A stretch of DNA of 64,000 nucleotides from Polydactylus sextarius (Eukaryota; Chordata; Actinopteri; Polynemidae). Shown piece by piece: positions 1-62,134 of this stretch. The first letter of the stretch is position 1. Every line of letters starts with the position of its first letter. Position numbers and translations under genes: made by a program. The DNA lies in the NCBI GenBank assembly GCA_016801845.1, contig CM028915.1, positions 7,782,501 through 7,846,500 of the forward strand. Reading direction: 5' to 3'. Under the pieces are notes generated by a model. That model worked only from the letters and a program-made list of their open reading frames with translations, was not told the origin of the DNA and searched no databases.

Positions 1-801
1 GAGCTGCTGAGTCGGCCAATCCAGTGTGACAAACTCTCCTTCAAAATGAGTTGGACATCTGGCAGAGCCCCATCAGATAGTGGGACACATGCTGACACAT
101 TCAAATCTAAGGGATCAATATTATGGTACGGTTAAAATTTCATCAGAATGTTCTGTGCTCCGTCCTGCTGAACAACTCAACCAGAGCTGATTAATGTTGG
201 TGACTGAAATGAGATGATTAAGTGCTGAAGCTCTTTTTTCCTGCTCCTTTGGGCTCAAGTGTATGTGCCTAATGACTAGATGAGTTTACCTCAAATTTTT
301 CAGGTGCTGCACCAGTCGAACAAATCCAAGCTTAGAGAAACTTACTGGTGCAGCACAGGCAGAGATCACTTTTTGTCTCTAGCAAGTCAAGCACCAAAAG
401 GCTGTACCCTACATTTCCCATGAATCAACTTTTAGCATCTCTTCATGCATCTTTCTCCATCTGGTAGATGTGTATTCCTTTCAAACTCTATGCCCCAGTT
501 TGTACCTTAAGCATGCCATTAAAACTTTGTAGGCTCCAGGCCCCTCTTTTAAACTTTTGAAAGCTTCCTTCAGACCCACAGGGGACATTATACAACTGTT
601 TTCTGAGACTGAGTAGTCAGCTCCATGACAAGTAAATTGAAAAAACTGGTGGAGTGCTCCTTTAACAGACACTCTGGGAAACTGGGAACATGCAGTAACG
701 TTTGCCAAATTTACCTTTTGTCAACACTTAGGGTACAAATGTGAAACTTGTGTTGAAACTGATGTTTACATATTTAGTAAAAGTTGTCTTTTCACAACCA
801 G
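1..801 (+). other. trpm3 intron (3' part)
   Basis: Non-coding by every reading. It ends in a usable 3' splice site (TTTTCACAACCAG before 802). I see no exon, repeat family or RNA structure that I can support. Confidence 0.7.
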
Positions 802-50457
<49,656 letters not shown>

Positions 50458-53400
50458 CAAGGACAGTGGCCAGCACACTCACACAATGATAGGACCAGGG
50501 AGGAAATCAAAGGGCCAAGGGCAAAAGTGAAAGCAGGGTAAAGTTGCTCATAGATGCTAATCTGGAACAGAGCTACAGTTTTTTTCACACATGTTTTAGG
50601 TTAGTAAAGGTGATCAACATTTATTCATAGTACACGCTGGAGGGCAACTTTACCCTGGAATCAAGAGTTTGAAAGAAAGAGTTTGGAGATGTAGGGGTCC
50701 TTCTGTACACCAGTCAAATACAAAGAGCTATGAATCTAGACTAGTTTTTACCTCCTCTTGTAGCTAAGTAACTCTCAATGGGGTGTTATGGCAATGGAAG
50801 GTGTCTTTGTACTGTATGTCTTCCACCCACCACCTTTACGTCAAGTAGTTATCTGTCACTGTGTTACATCACATATCAATCACGTTTAGTCAGAGAAAGC
50901 GTACTGTTACTTTTAGCTGCATTTTATGGAAGAAACCGTTCAGTCTGAAAGACACAGAGAGGACAAAGATAAAAATAACCACCTCGTTTTGTCATTTTGT
51001 CTTAGCACAGAGTCATTATTGTCACAAAACTTTGACTTCTGACACATTTTCCTCTCTTCATATGATCCTAACTTCAACCCATAAGACCCCAGCACAAGCA
51101 AACAGAAAGAAGCAGCCAAGAAGAAGATTTCTGGTTGCTACATAAAGGAGTCAATGAAGTGTTTGGAACATGGCAACAACTTACCTCTAGATACATGGAT
51201 ACATCTTTTAAATAATCAACATTTTCAAAGGAAAATCAAATTTCTTTTGCTCTCATGTTGTAGCATAATTTGCCTACAATTGATCTTTTGTCGGATGAGC
51301 TAGAAAAAGAAAGCAGTGTTTGAACATACTCTAAACAAAAAGGTCATTATTCTCACGTCAACAGTCGTGGATGTCCTGTGTCAGCAGTCTGTGTCAGCAG
51401 TGTCTGGAAGGGTAACAAACTGTGATCTGCTAGCCACACGATAAGAGTGAAAAGCTAAAAGCAATCAGGAAGAAAAAGTGGAAAAGAAAATGTGACATGA
51501 AGACTGAGATCGGAAAATGACAATATCCAGTGTTTTAACAGCTCGTGCTGGAGGCACTGATCCCACATCAGTCTTGTGTCAGCGCAAAATGAATGAGTGC
51601 AATCAGTGCTTTAGAGGGAAACGCATCAGAGAGGAAGAGCTTGTGGAATTATGTTGAAATTCACACTCACATATTTACATATCTACACACACACACATGG
51701 TCAGCAAAATTCTACATATCACTTAGAAATAAACCTAACTTCATATCTTATCTCAGAGAGCTTTAACAAGTGCAATTGCAAAAACTGAGGACAAGGGGGC
51801 GCTGTGAGCCTGTTTGTGAAATAATGCTTGCTGGCTGATGTTGAACCTTCTTTGCCTGCACCTGACACCAAAAAATCCTTCCATTCAAGCAATCGTGATG
51901 CTCTTGTAGCCCAGCCCTCCTCCTGCAGGTTTTGGCAGTGGCTTTATGTTGCAATGGTTTCACATCCACCTACACTTAACAGATCCGTCCTTCACCTCTT
52001 CATCACAACTGCCATTTTAACTTGTTTTTCTCCTTTTGTTGTTTTTATCACATTCAAAGCCAGCCACTGCAAAAGCAGACTTTAAATGAAAGCACTTGCC
52101 CCATGATGAAGCCCATTATAAATCATACACATGTAAAGAAATGGTCCCTTAAAGGGAGAGCTCACTTGTGAATTTACTCTAAAAAAAAAAAAGCTTGTGA
52201 AAAAAAGCTGTCAAGTATATGCATTCTAGCTGAGATTTAAGAAAGGTGTGCATTTTAAGTGACATGGAGGACTAAAATGGGACTATTATTAAAAGATAAA
52301 AGCCAGATCAGTGTTTTAAAACTTTTCTCATTTTTTTATTCTAGTGAAAGAAGTCTGGAGGGGAAGAAGACGCCCCTCTCTGATAGCTTTGTAAAGATAA
52401 GATAGGTGAAATTAATAGAATTCTTACTGATTTTTTTATTTCCATGTTTTATATTTCTTCACTATTACAATTCATTTTAATCATGTTGCATTTATTTTGA
52501 GATTGATTCTATTTATTGACATTTTTCTTGCTCATTGATAATTACAGTAAATGCCTGTTTGAATTACAAAATTAATATTTATATCTTCTCAGTGATATTT
52601 TTGTCGAATTTTAAGTATTTTCTAATTAAGCTTTTAAATTTAATAAAAGATGACCATCTACATGCACTAAATGCTGATGTATTATATTATTTATTAAATA
52701 TAGAATTGTCTGATATAATGTACATTTCAATCATATTTAAAGTATTTAAAGTAGTTTTTATTGTATGTTTTATCAAGCAGCTTATGAGAATTTTCTAATG
52801 TAAAGTCGACATGGCAATACGCAGTTGCCAGTATACCAAACTTAGGGTGCCTTTTGGGCATTGATGGAGTATGTGGAGTGATTCAAGAGTCTGTGAAATT
52901 TCTCATCTGTGTTTTTTTTTTTTTTTTTTTCTCTAAAGAGCCCAAATGTCAGTGATTCTTTTTCAACATGTGACTTCTGCATACTCTCATAAACCTTTGT
53001 TGTTCTGTTTAAACGCATCTGATGTACAGAGTAGGGGGACTGTTGTTATTTGTAGACTGTAACATTGCCTATGTAGATATTTATTTCAACCTACCCAAAC
53101 GAAAAGAGGAAGATATGATTGAAACTATTAGTTTAATAGCTAAAGAAAAAAAATCTATTTGCACATGAAACTGAGACATAAGGAAGAGGATGTAACATCA
53201 CCTTTAGGTTGATGTGGTTGCCGTACTTTTCTCTGTGTGACAACCCAGTCTGCTGAATGATGCCAACTGAACATATGTCCACTCATCCAATCCTGATCCT
53301 CCATTGATTTAGTAGTATACTTCTATAAAAATTTGGTACTTACAAGTGACAAATGTTAAAAACGGTGGTTGAATTTGAAAAAGTAGAGGCCACAGATATA

Positions 53401-55020
53401 AAAGATACCCCAACTTTTAGTCCCACGTGTGGGTGGGAACTGTAATATTCTCGTAAAATTCCCATAATGCAGTTCAGTAACATCATAAAATTCCCTCTAA
53501 AACCATAAAAGACACCATACAACCATGTACAAAGGCTGAGTAGTGTTTTCCACTATCAGTAAACTGACCTGTCTTTGTAAAACCAGTGGAATGTCCCTTT
53601 AAATCAGCAATTACAATGCCACCATGAACTGCAGTGTTGGACACATGGTCAGTATGGATCATATACATTGAGCAGATTGGGTGGTAATGTGTTTAAATAC
53701 CTACAAAATGAAAACTAGGATGTTGTAGCCGCTCAATTCATGCAAAAAAAAATTACATTTCCATGACAAATATGTAGGTTACAGTACGTTTTAGAGAAGA
53801 AAGGTTGACCCCAAGTCAATGCTCAGGGACAACATTATCCTAGTGATGCAAGGTAGTAACTGTATCATGGAGCTGTGGTGGAAAGAATGTGAGAATGTGA
53901 GAAAGAAAATGAAAGACACACATTTGTCTTCAGCAGAAGGCTTCCAGTATAAACACTGTGCTTTATGAGTCTTCGGGGATCATAGAGAATCTATACATTT
54001 TGTATTTTATGTCTTCAGAAATGGCAATAGTATATGAATGAATGTCTTAATACCTGATTGACTTGTTGACCCTTAGAATTTTTTAATTTCCCAACGGTAC
54101 AAACGATGAGGAGGTGTATGGAGAGGTGTGTTTTGATAGAGGGCTTTGGTCACGGACAGTTGGCCCTTACATACTGAAACCAAACCAAAATTTGCCAAAC
54201 CAAATGGAAATGAGCTGAGTCGTGCTCTGCTGACCTGTTGTCTACACAGCTGTGGCACACGGGGTTAACAAAGCAAAGGTCGGTGAGCTCCACTCAGTTT
54301 CGTATGGCTAAGTATGAAAACAGACGGATATGTAGAACTGAAAGCTCAAGCCCTCCTATTTGACCTGTTGCAATAGATATCAAAATCAAAGATATTTTTT
54401 TTTCAAATTTTAACGTTGAACTAAGGAATTATGAGATAGCGTACGTGCCCTTGTGTACACGATTCTTTTCTGGTTTTGTGATATGTTGACATGTCTGTTG
54501 TGGAGGTATTGACAGCAGGTATGAATGGCATGTGTGAATGTACATGAACTGTGTGTGGATCCAGACATGTAGATGACACTATAACAGGGAGGCATGCCAA
54601 CACAACACAACCCAACAGAATCTCACTGTACAGTATTTTTTAAAATATTTTCCTATACTGTATCTCACAGTATGAACAGATGATAATAATCAACAGATCT
54701 GCTTCCCTCCTATAATAACCTGTGACTCGTAAGATAAAGAGTTTCATGCACATGTTTTTTCTGCAATAATTGCTGATGTTGTGCTTCAACAACTGAAAGG
54801 GACTTACCCCCCTACTGGTCACACTTTATGTAATGTCCTTTAAATGCATGCAGTTCTTCCGCTCAGAGTGTACAGAGACGACCTGTAAAGATGACCAAGA
54901 GACAGATATAGAGAGATTATAACATGAAATCAAAGTAGTGAGTATTTGGATGCAAATACAAATCTGTATTCTTCAATGTGAATAGGATCATGTCTGGCAT
55001 GCATTGTTAAATAAACAATT
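50458..55020 (+). other. trpm3 3' UTR (extent uncertain) and following intergenic DNA
   Basis: Non-coding after the TGA. AATAAA hexamers at 51728-51733, 52642-52647 and 55010-55015 are possible polyadenylation signals; I cannot choose between them. There are AT-rich segments (52400-52800), a T run at about 52913-52930, and AAAGGGA seed matches to miR-204 at 52151-52157 and 54796-54802. No ORF here looks coding. Confidence 0.55.
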
Positions 55021-56469
55021 AAATAGATTGCTATTCTGTGTCTCGTCTGTTTTTAACTTCATCCACATCTTTAATCAATCAATGACAAAAACAAACAAAC
55101 ATCATGTGTATTACAGATGTGAGAAACATGTGTTAAGTGTGTTTTGGTATTTTTCTATTTTAATTGGTTACATTAATGAGAAAAGACAAGCAGACAGTTG
55201 TTTTCCAGGCACGCAAGTACACACAAAGGAAAAGACGGAGAAAAACAGACTCATCATGTTCTATAAATGATTACTGGACCAATGATCTAAAAGTATTCTT
55301 TGACTTGGGATGGGAACCGTTAACCTCATCATTGGAGAATCGTAAAAACAACAACAAAAGCCCACAGTGTTCAAAATATCAAGTAATGAACTGAATGAAC
55401 CACATCACACAAGCTGTTGTATAGTTTTTGCAGGATGTCAAACTCCCACTGACTGCTGCTGAGATTGATGGGACAGGTGCTGCTCAGTGGACGGCCATTT
55501 TTAAAACATGTCCCACCACCATGAGCAAGAAACACAGTCTTAGCACTTAATGTGATGTATTCTAAAAAGTGTTCAATCATGATGTTTTTTTAAACAGTTG
55601 CTATTTTTGTTCATTGGAACCATTGTTTATACACCTAATTTCATTCATGATATACCTGTGGTCTCAGCTCAGTAAAACACCAAATAGGCATCTGTAAGGG
55701 AAGTTAGTTAAATTAAAAAACAAACAGAAACAGACCATTTCTGCATCTGTGTAGGTGCTGCATTGCAAACACTTTGCCCTGTAATGAATGTTTGCCTTGT
55801 AAATTAAAAATATCCCTGATGCTATAATGCAATCGGCTATAAAAATCACTATCGCAGTTACAATGTAATTCTTTCTGACACAAATGATAAGATTCATATG
55901 TTGAGCATGAAATGCATAGTTCTCATCGATACAGTTGTCAAAACTTAAAACACAAGTTAAGGTTGTAAAAACACATATTATTCTAATTGCCTGCTTTCAA
56001 AATTCTATGTAGGTGATAGTCTGTTAACCTGTTATGTTGTAGCATATTACTGTGTGTGCATGTGTGTATGAACATTTATACAGGTTCATTTATTTGTAAC
56101 AATGCACTATGTTACCTGAGCTAGTGATATGTGAGCTATCAGACAATCAGATTCCGCTTTAATGGCAATTAAGTATGCACAGGCATACAAGGAATTTGAC
56201 TCAGGTTTCACTCAGCACACTTAGTATTTACATAAACATATAATACAACCTACATACAGATATATATATACACAAGGACATTAGAGTATAAACGAAGGAA
56301 GCTGAGTTGATAGTGGAAACACTATTTGAAGTTTAGAGTTCTTGAAATATACACAGGTTATTATTTACAGGATATATTTCTGTCTTAAATGTGTAAATGT
56401 GCTTAAAGTGTAACGTGGCACAAATAGGACAGGTGCATATGTGTTGCCTGTGATTTAGTTACATGTTAC
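55021..56469. other. Intergenic DNA between trpm3 and klf9
   Basis: AT-rich unique sequence. Nothing supported beyond short CA/TA patches (about 56258-56275). Confidence 0.5.
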
Positions 56470-56639
56470 ATGATTTATGCATTTAGTCTCCTCCTCCTTC
56501 TGTGTAGTGACTTTGCAGCAGCCCCAGGGTCGTTAACCTCGTGCAGCCTTCTCAGCAGCAGCGTCTCCACGGTGCAGCTGCCTCCTGTTCCTCTGTGCGT
56601 GGACAGACAAAGACAGACCACTGACTGGACTGGGACTTC

Positions 56640-56760
56640 CAGTCTGTCCTGCTGTGGGTGTGTTCATATAAGGGAGCGGGTCAGCGTTGGTGCGTCAGCT
56701 CATACTCAGCACGTGGAAAGGAACATTCTGTACAGAGATTACGCACGTGCTCCCCTCCCT
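56640..56760 (+). promoter_or_regulatory. Candidate glucocorticoid/E-box control element with TATA-like box
   Basis: TATAAG at 56667-56672 in CATATAAGGG, which is also one base from an SRF CArG box. An initiator-like TCATACT follows, with A at 56702. CACGTG occurs at 56710-56715 and 56744-56749. Between them at 56720-56734 is GGAACATTCTGTACA, close to the palindromic steroid-receptor site AGAACAnnnTGTACC. The cluster sits in a GC-rich island about 3.9 kb before the klf9 ATG. klf9 is known to respond to glucocorticoids and the circadian clock in vertebrates, so I infer a klf9 enhancer or upstream promoter. No convincing thyroid-hormone DR4 was found next to it. Confidence 0.5.
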
Positions 56761-56878
56761 CCCCCTCTCCCTCCTCCTTTTCCTCCTTTTCTCTCTGTTA
56801 CAACACACGCACGCGCACTCACACTCAAAAACAACTATATCTTTTGACACAATCGCCACGTCGTGTCAACACAACGCC

Positions 56879-57331
56879 ATGACCCAGATGCGGCGTGCGC
56901 GCGCGCTCCTGAACTCTTGCACTTTGGTGAGACGGGAAGTGAAAGACTCCAACAACACCAGCAGCAGCAGCAACCACCGCAGAGGCACCTCCTCCTCTTC
57001 CAGTGAAATGTTTACAGCTCTGCTGAAGGAGGAGCAGGAGAGAGGCTGCAGCCTATACACGTCCGGCCCAAGACCCTGGTTTCAACTAGACTTTTTTTCC
57101 TGGAAATTCGGGGGGCCACCAAATCATTCAAAAGAGGAGGTGGAGTTCCAGGATGGGACGATCCGAGGAAAAGAAGAAAAAAAGTCCCTGCAGTGTTTGG
57201 GCTTGTACATAGCATCTGTAAAGTTTAAATTAGGACTTTTTGTTGTTGTTGTTATTCCTTCAGTCTTCATGAACTTTCCTTCCTGTACAATTTGTTTCTC
57301 ATACCATGCCAGCATTGGACACATAAATTAA
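56879..57331 (+). CDS. Unrecognised 150-codon ORF in GC-rich island
   Basis: Opens at an ATG 177 nt after the initiator-like sequence and ends in TAA. It encodes MTQMRRARALLNSCTLVRRE, a Ser/Asn-rich stretch, MFTALLKEEQERGCSLY, then a hydrophobic GLFVVVVIPSVFMNF near the end. I recognise no family. The GC-rich first third may only reflect the CpG island. A possible donor (TTTG|GTGAGA at about 56924) suggests that any transcript could be spliced. It may equally be non-coding RNA or no gene. Confidence 0.2.
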   Translation: MTQMRRARALLNSCTLVRREVKDSNNTSSSSNHRRGTSSSSSEMFTALLKEEQERGCSLYTSGPRPWFQLDFFSWKFGGPPNHSKEEVEFQDGTIRGKEEKKSLQCLGLYIASVKFKLGLFVVVVIPSVFMNFPSCTICFSYHASIGHIN

Positions 57332-58778
57332 GGGATCATGTTAAATCTGCATGTAAGCAGTGACTCATTGCTGCATTGCTGAGAGGATTTAGGGTATTTT
57401 TTGCAGTTATTAAACAGAGGAGTGGCACTTTTCTTTACCTACTGTGAGGTGTATTCCCACACCTTCCCATTTTCTATTGTTATCGGAAGGCCACATCAGC
57501 ATACACAGCTATGCATGACTGACCACCAGTTTAACCTTGCCTGGGTCATGTGCTGCAACATATGCAGGACAACACTTCAACGCCTCATGGAAGATCGTGT
57601 TTCAAAATAATATCTACACAGTTGATGACAAGGAAAACCTACAGCTAGACAACATTGCTCAATCTCACCTCCCCCAAAACTCAGCAGGCAGCACTTTCAA
57701 GGAACTTGGCCATGAACGCACCACCCACTGCACCGGAGCCACCCACCCCCTTTTCTTTTTTAGCTGGAGGTCTTGTTACACTTTGAGATGGACAGGCCGC
57801 AGCAACATATCTCTTGCAGAGTGCATGTAAGGCAGAATTCACATGTATGGTGTGTTGGACACAAGATTAGCAGGACTACTTATTAGTCTGCAGTTACTGC
57901 ATCACTGATTAACAGTTGCCCTGACAACAAAACGAATCAGTCTCCAATCAGCTGTATATTAAATATGTGCACATCGAACATATTTTAGAAAATGACTGCA
58001 AAAAAAGCAAATTAACAATATATATATACATTGAACATTTATAACATATTATAGTCATTGATAATGCAATAGAATGAACTAAACTACCTCATAAAAGTTA
58101 TACAGACACATTTTTTATATTAGGTTATAAGTTATCATAAGCACACACTTGTTTCATGCAACAATATTGTATAGACAGTGTGCTTATGGTTTGATATCTT
58201 CATGGCTGCTCATTGTCTGCTTTAAGGGAAGTCAGGCTCCTCTAATACTGAGTAAACACATTATAGAGATCATTATAGAGGAGAGATATGGCCATCATAG
58301 TATTTGCTGATCCTGACACCAGGCCTCATTTTTGAATTTGTGAGAGAGCATAGGAGACACTCGGACTAGAAACGCTGACGCACAGACTAAAAGAAAACCG
58401 CAGACACGTTGAAAGAATATGTAGGATGAAATGAGCAACTAGGCAGGCATGAAGAAATGCATCACGTTGATGTGGCTCATACATTAAAAAATATAAAAAG
58501 CATAAGAGTGACTATAAAACTCATTACTCCTGCTCACCAGCTCCCCCACTCACACTGTACAAACATGAAAGACGTGATCGTATTTTTTGATGAGTTTAAC
58601 ACCATAAAAAATTTAACTCACCCTGATTGTATTGGAGCAGACACAACGTAGACATTAAGGCATTAAAGTGAGCCACACCCCCTCAGCCACTGCAGTTACA
58701 TACAGCAGTGATGCTTCTAATATATCACATTATTCTATTTATAACAGACAAAGCAATTATAACAAATTCTGAAGAAGT

Positions 58779-58819
<41 letters not shown>

Positions 58820-60060
58820 TCATTTGTTACATTCATACCAACAAAGCTTTAATATCTGTTGTTAAACCTCAGTCTTATCGAGTGTTATGCAGGTATCTGT
58901 GGTCATTTTCAACACGTACTACCACGTAACTGCTGTTTAAAGTATAAAATACTCATATTCAGACAGACTGGTGTAAATAACAGCTGCTTCGTCATGTGAC
59001 TGTCTTAAATATGTACTGCTTGTATATTTTGACCTTCACTGATAACGACAGAGCAAATACTTTTAGAGCACATTCAGTAACAGCAGTGACCACTAGAAGA
59101 TATTGAGCTGTAAATGTAAAGTAACTACAAATCTTTTAGTTTGTTTGACCTTTGATATGTTGTGATGCATTTAAGTCATCGCCATGAAAAATGGCATGAA
59201 AACCGTGGCAGCTGGTCTCACTGGTTGCTGAGGGTGCGACATGAATGTGTACAGGCTCTTGAGCAATCCTAAAGTCCATTGTGTCTTTTCTTTCTTTCTC
59301 TCTCTTTCTTTCTTTGTATGATCACTCCATGCAAATCAGGTTTTGATGAGCAAATCTTTGCTTAGATTGAATAAAACTACATGTAAATCCACTAATTCCA
59401 CTCCAGGTCAGTTGCTATGCAAATATAGCGCTAAAAACATATGTAAAGCATAAAGCAAACAACAGCCCCTCTACAGCATAAAGGCTTTGGAGGTAACAAC
59501 AGCGTGGGATTGGGGGCGTGCCATCATGTGGTTATGTACCCAACCCCCCAGTGGTCATGTTGCATTCGAGTGCCATCTTTAAAGCAAGTTGTGGCATAAC
59601 TGTGGGTTGTAGTATATTTAAAATAGAACTTTCACTTTTTTTTAAAACAAAAAATGAAACAAAACATCACGATGCTTTTTTAAAGTGCATTATCTATTCT
59701 ATTATCTATCTATATTTGAAGTCACAATGTAACTTCACCTATTGTGTGTCTTTAAACAACGCAGATTATTTAGCAGACAGACTACAGACTCCAAACAGCA
59801 ATTAAATCTAATTGATATTCTCAGATGATGCATTTAATATCAATTTGAAAATACAGCATTAGAACATTATGGTCTTAATTATGGCACGGTCCTGTTTTCC
59901 ATCTTTAACAGAACCCCTGTTGTTACTGTAATTTAATTAAAGAGTAATAATAACATGATAAAATAATTGTATGTTCACATTTTATATGAACCTATTCCCA
60001 TTTATAGGCTTTCACATTAAATTTCAAAACCATTTTTATTATGGTGTTCATGTTTCCATT
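57332..60060. other. Intergenic DNA upstream of klf9
   Basis: AT-rich. Contains the (AT)n tract at 58781-58816 and a (CTTT)n-like stretch near 59285-59317. No exon or element recognised. Confidence 0.5.
58781..58816. repeat. (AT)18 microsatellite
   Basis: Uninterrupted AT dinucleotides between GAAGAAGTCC and GAATCATTTG. Confidence 0.9.
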
Positions 60061-60099
60061 CGGTTTAAGTACCTGAAGGCAACATCAGTCCGGTTCAAC

Positions 60100-60260
60100 C
60101 CTCTTCCTCGTCTGTGATTGGTCAACTGTGCCCTCGCTCACTCATGTGAATTGGCGATTCCAAAAACCGAGTCACGTTTCTTTTCAGCCAATCACGGAGC
60201 CGTTTTATTATGACACCGCGGGATTCCGCGAAATTGTTTCTTGGAGTTGAGAGAAGTGCT
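60100..60260 (+). promoter_or_regulatory. klf9 proximal promoter
   Basis: CpG-richer DNA with an inverted CCAAT box (ATTGG, 60117-60121) and a direct one (GCCAATCAC, CCAAT 60188-60192), then GTTTTATTATGACACCGCGG. No good TATA box at the right place. Transcription probably starts near 60230-60270 by the usual CCAAT spacing, which is an inference only. Confidence 0.55.
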
Positions 60261-60289
60261 GCTTGCAGTAAAATAGGACAAGTTGACGC

Positions 60290-60310
60290 ATGTGTGGGAG
60301 CGAACATTAA
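60290..60310 (+). promoter_or_regulatory. klf9 leader upstream ORF 1
   Basis: ATG to TAA, six sense codons (MCGSEH). The -3 base is G (GACGCATGT), a partial Kozak context. It lies in the presumed 5' UTR 347 nt before the klf9 stop-free reading begins. Mammalian KLF9 (BTEB) is known for translational control by an upstream AUG. Confidence 0.45.
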
Positions 60311-60543
60311 CGCAGACACAATAGCTCCGTCGGTAAACGCCGTGTTTTAGGCGTTTCATCCGCGTTTAGATTGAAAAAAGGGAGAATTTTGAAGACGAAG
60401 GAGAGAGGAAGCGCCGGGAGACGATTCAAACTGCTATCCTTTCCTGAAGGGGTGTTTATTTATCCGCCCTGCAACCTCAACAAGAAAGCGCAGTCTTTGC
60501 GGAATAGTCACATTGTCGACGACACGTGTGGATAATTATCCGC

Positions 60544-60573
60544 ATGTTTTCTCAAAGAATTGCAGTTCAATAG
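60544..60573 (+). promoter_or_regulatory. klf9 leader upstream ORF 2
   Basis: ATG to TAG, nine sense codons (MFSQRIAVQ), ending 84 nt before the klf9 start. Weak context (CCGCATGTTT). Reinitiation at 60658 would be possible. Confidence 0.45.
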
Positions 60574-60657
60574 TGTTACTGTTTCTGTTTTTTGCGTTTT
60601 CTTGAGAAGCCACTCTCGATACGTTGTTTCTTTTCTACATCCGGATCTCCTACAGTG

Positions 60658-61054
60658 ATGTCGGAGGTTGATGTCCCCGCAGACTGTGCTCCCAGCCGAC
60701 CACCGGGGCGGACAGAGGACATGTTGAAAGAGAACCAAGAGAACAGGACTTTGCTGATGGTGGCAATGATTTTATTGGATTTGAACAAATGCAACCCCAA
60801 TGCCATCAACGCTGGAGCCAGTAGATGTCTCGGGGGTAACGAGGAAAAAGTGGAGCGTGGGAGTTGCCGGTTAAACGCCGGAGACGGTCGGGGCTCGGTG
60901 GCACCCAAACAGTCCCGGAACAAGAAGGCGGCGGCGGTGGCGGCGACGAGGAGGCAGGAATCTCCAGAGAAGAGACACTGCTGCCCTTTTACCGGCTGTG
61001 GGAAGATGTACGGCAAGTCGTCCCACCTCAAAGCCCACCTAAGAGTCCATACCG
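60658..61054 (+). CDS. klf9: klf9 coding exon 1
   Basis: Residues 1-132 plus one base of Gly133: an N-terminal regulatory region with TLLMVAMILLDLNKCNP, a basic KQSRNKKAAAVAATRRQ stretch that may serve nuclear import, and zinc finger 1. The donor is ACCG|GTAAGT at 61055, inside the HTGER linker, the intron position I recall for KLF9. Confidence 0.9.
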
Positions 61055-62098
61055 GTAAGTGGAGGCTCTGCCGGGGAGGCGACATGAGAGACACGCCTAC
61101 GAAACTAATGGACCCGGTTCTGTTGACGAAACCGTTCTGCGTCACTTCTGCATTATTTTTAATCTCAGACGCACTTTTGACATCACTGTTTAAACTCTAT
61201 TGGTTATTTCTAAAACGTCAAAGCGTGAACACTTCGGGGAATGATTCCAGTCATAACCATGTCATTGAATCGCTACTTTATGAGACCAAAAGCTACACAA
61301 CACGTTGTACCCGTGTTGTATGTTTGTAATGTAACGTAATGTAACACGAGCGCTGTAAGTGAGACACCACATGTTCTTGCAAATGAATAACAGATTATAG
61401 GAAAGGTGGTCCCGTGAATTTGCCCCTGCTGGGGGTGTGACCGGCCGGGGACTGGAGGCGTGTTTGAGTCAATGTGGGGTGGGTGTTGGGTCGGTGGGTG
61501 TTAATGTGCTATTGACACGCACCCTGACCACGAGCTGGGAACACCGCGTGCCGCCGCCCATGTTTGTGGACGCGTGGTTAGATAGTTCCCTTTTGATATG
61601 TCATCACTTATCATCATGGCACGCGATGTTCTTGTTTTTTTTCCCCCGCGAATAACTCGTCAAATTATTGTTTTCAGTCGCTGGTTATCGACTGTTAGAC
61701 GCGTTTGTTTTCAGTTTGTTAACGTAGCTACATGTATCGCAGTAACAACGCGTGACACTATAGTCAACGTCGTCATATTGCCGTATGATTCACATGCAGG
61801 TCACTGCGACACTGTTGTCCCCACATGTTCTTGTCCCGACGTAACCCTTCCTGCACCACTATTTCCTCATACGTCATTCCCCTCCACTCCCCTCACGTCG
61901 GGTTGTAAACAAGAGCGGACACGTGGTTCAATGGAGCACGTGGAGGAGGAAGAGGAGGCGGATGGGGGTAGGGTAGCAAGGAATAAAAATTAAGATAAAA
62001 ATCACAGATTTGTAGTTTAGTGAGGGTTATAATTTAGGCGTGCACCGATGATTAACCTTAATGTTCTACTCGGATCTGGCCAAACTTTAACAGTATTC

Positions 62099-62134
<36 letters not shown>

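Noticed and set aside
60576..61145. 189-codon minus-strand ORF opposite klf9 exon 1
   Set aside because: Mirror of GC-rich coding sequence; no independent evidence.
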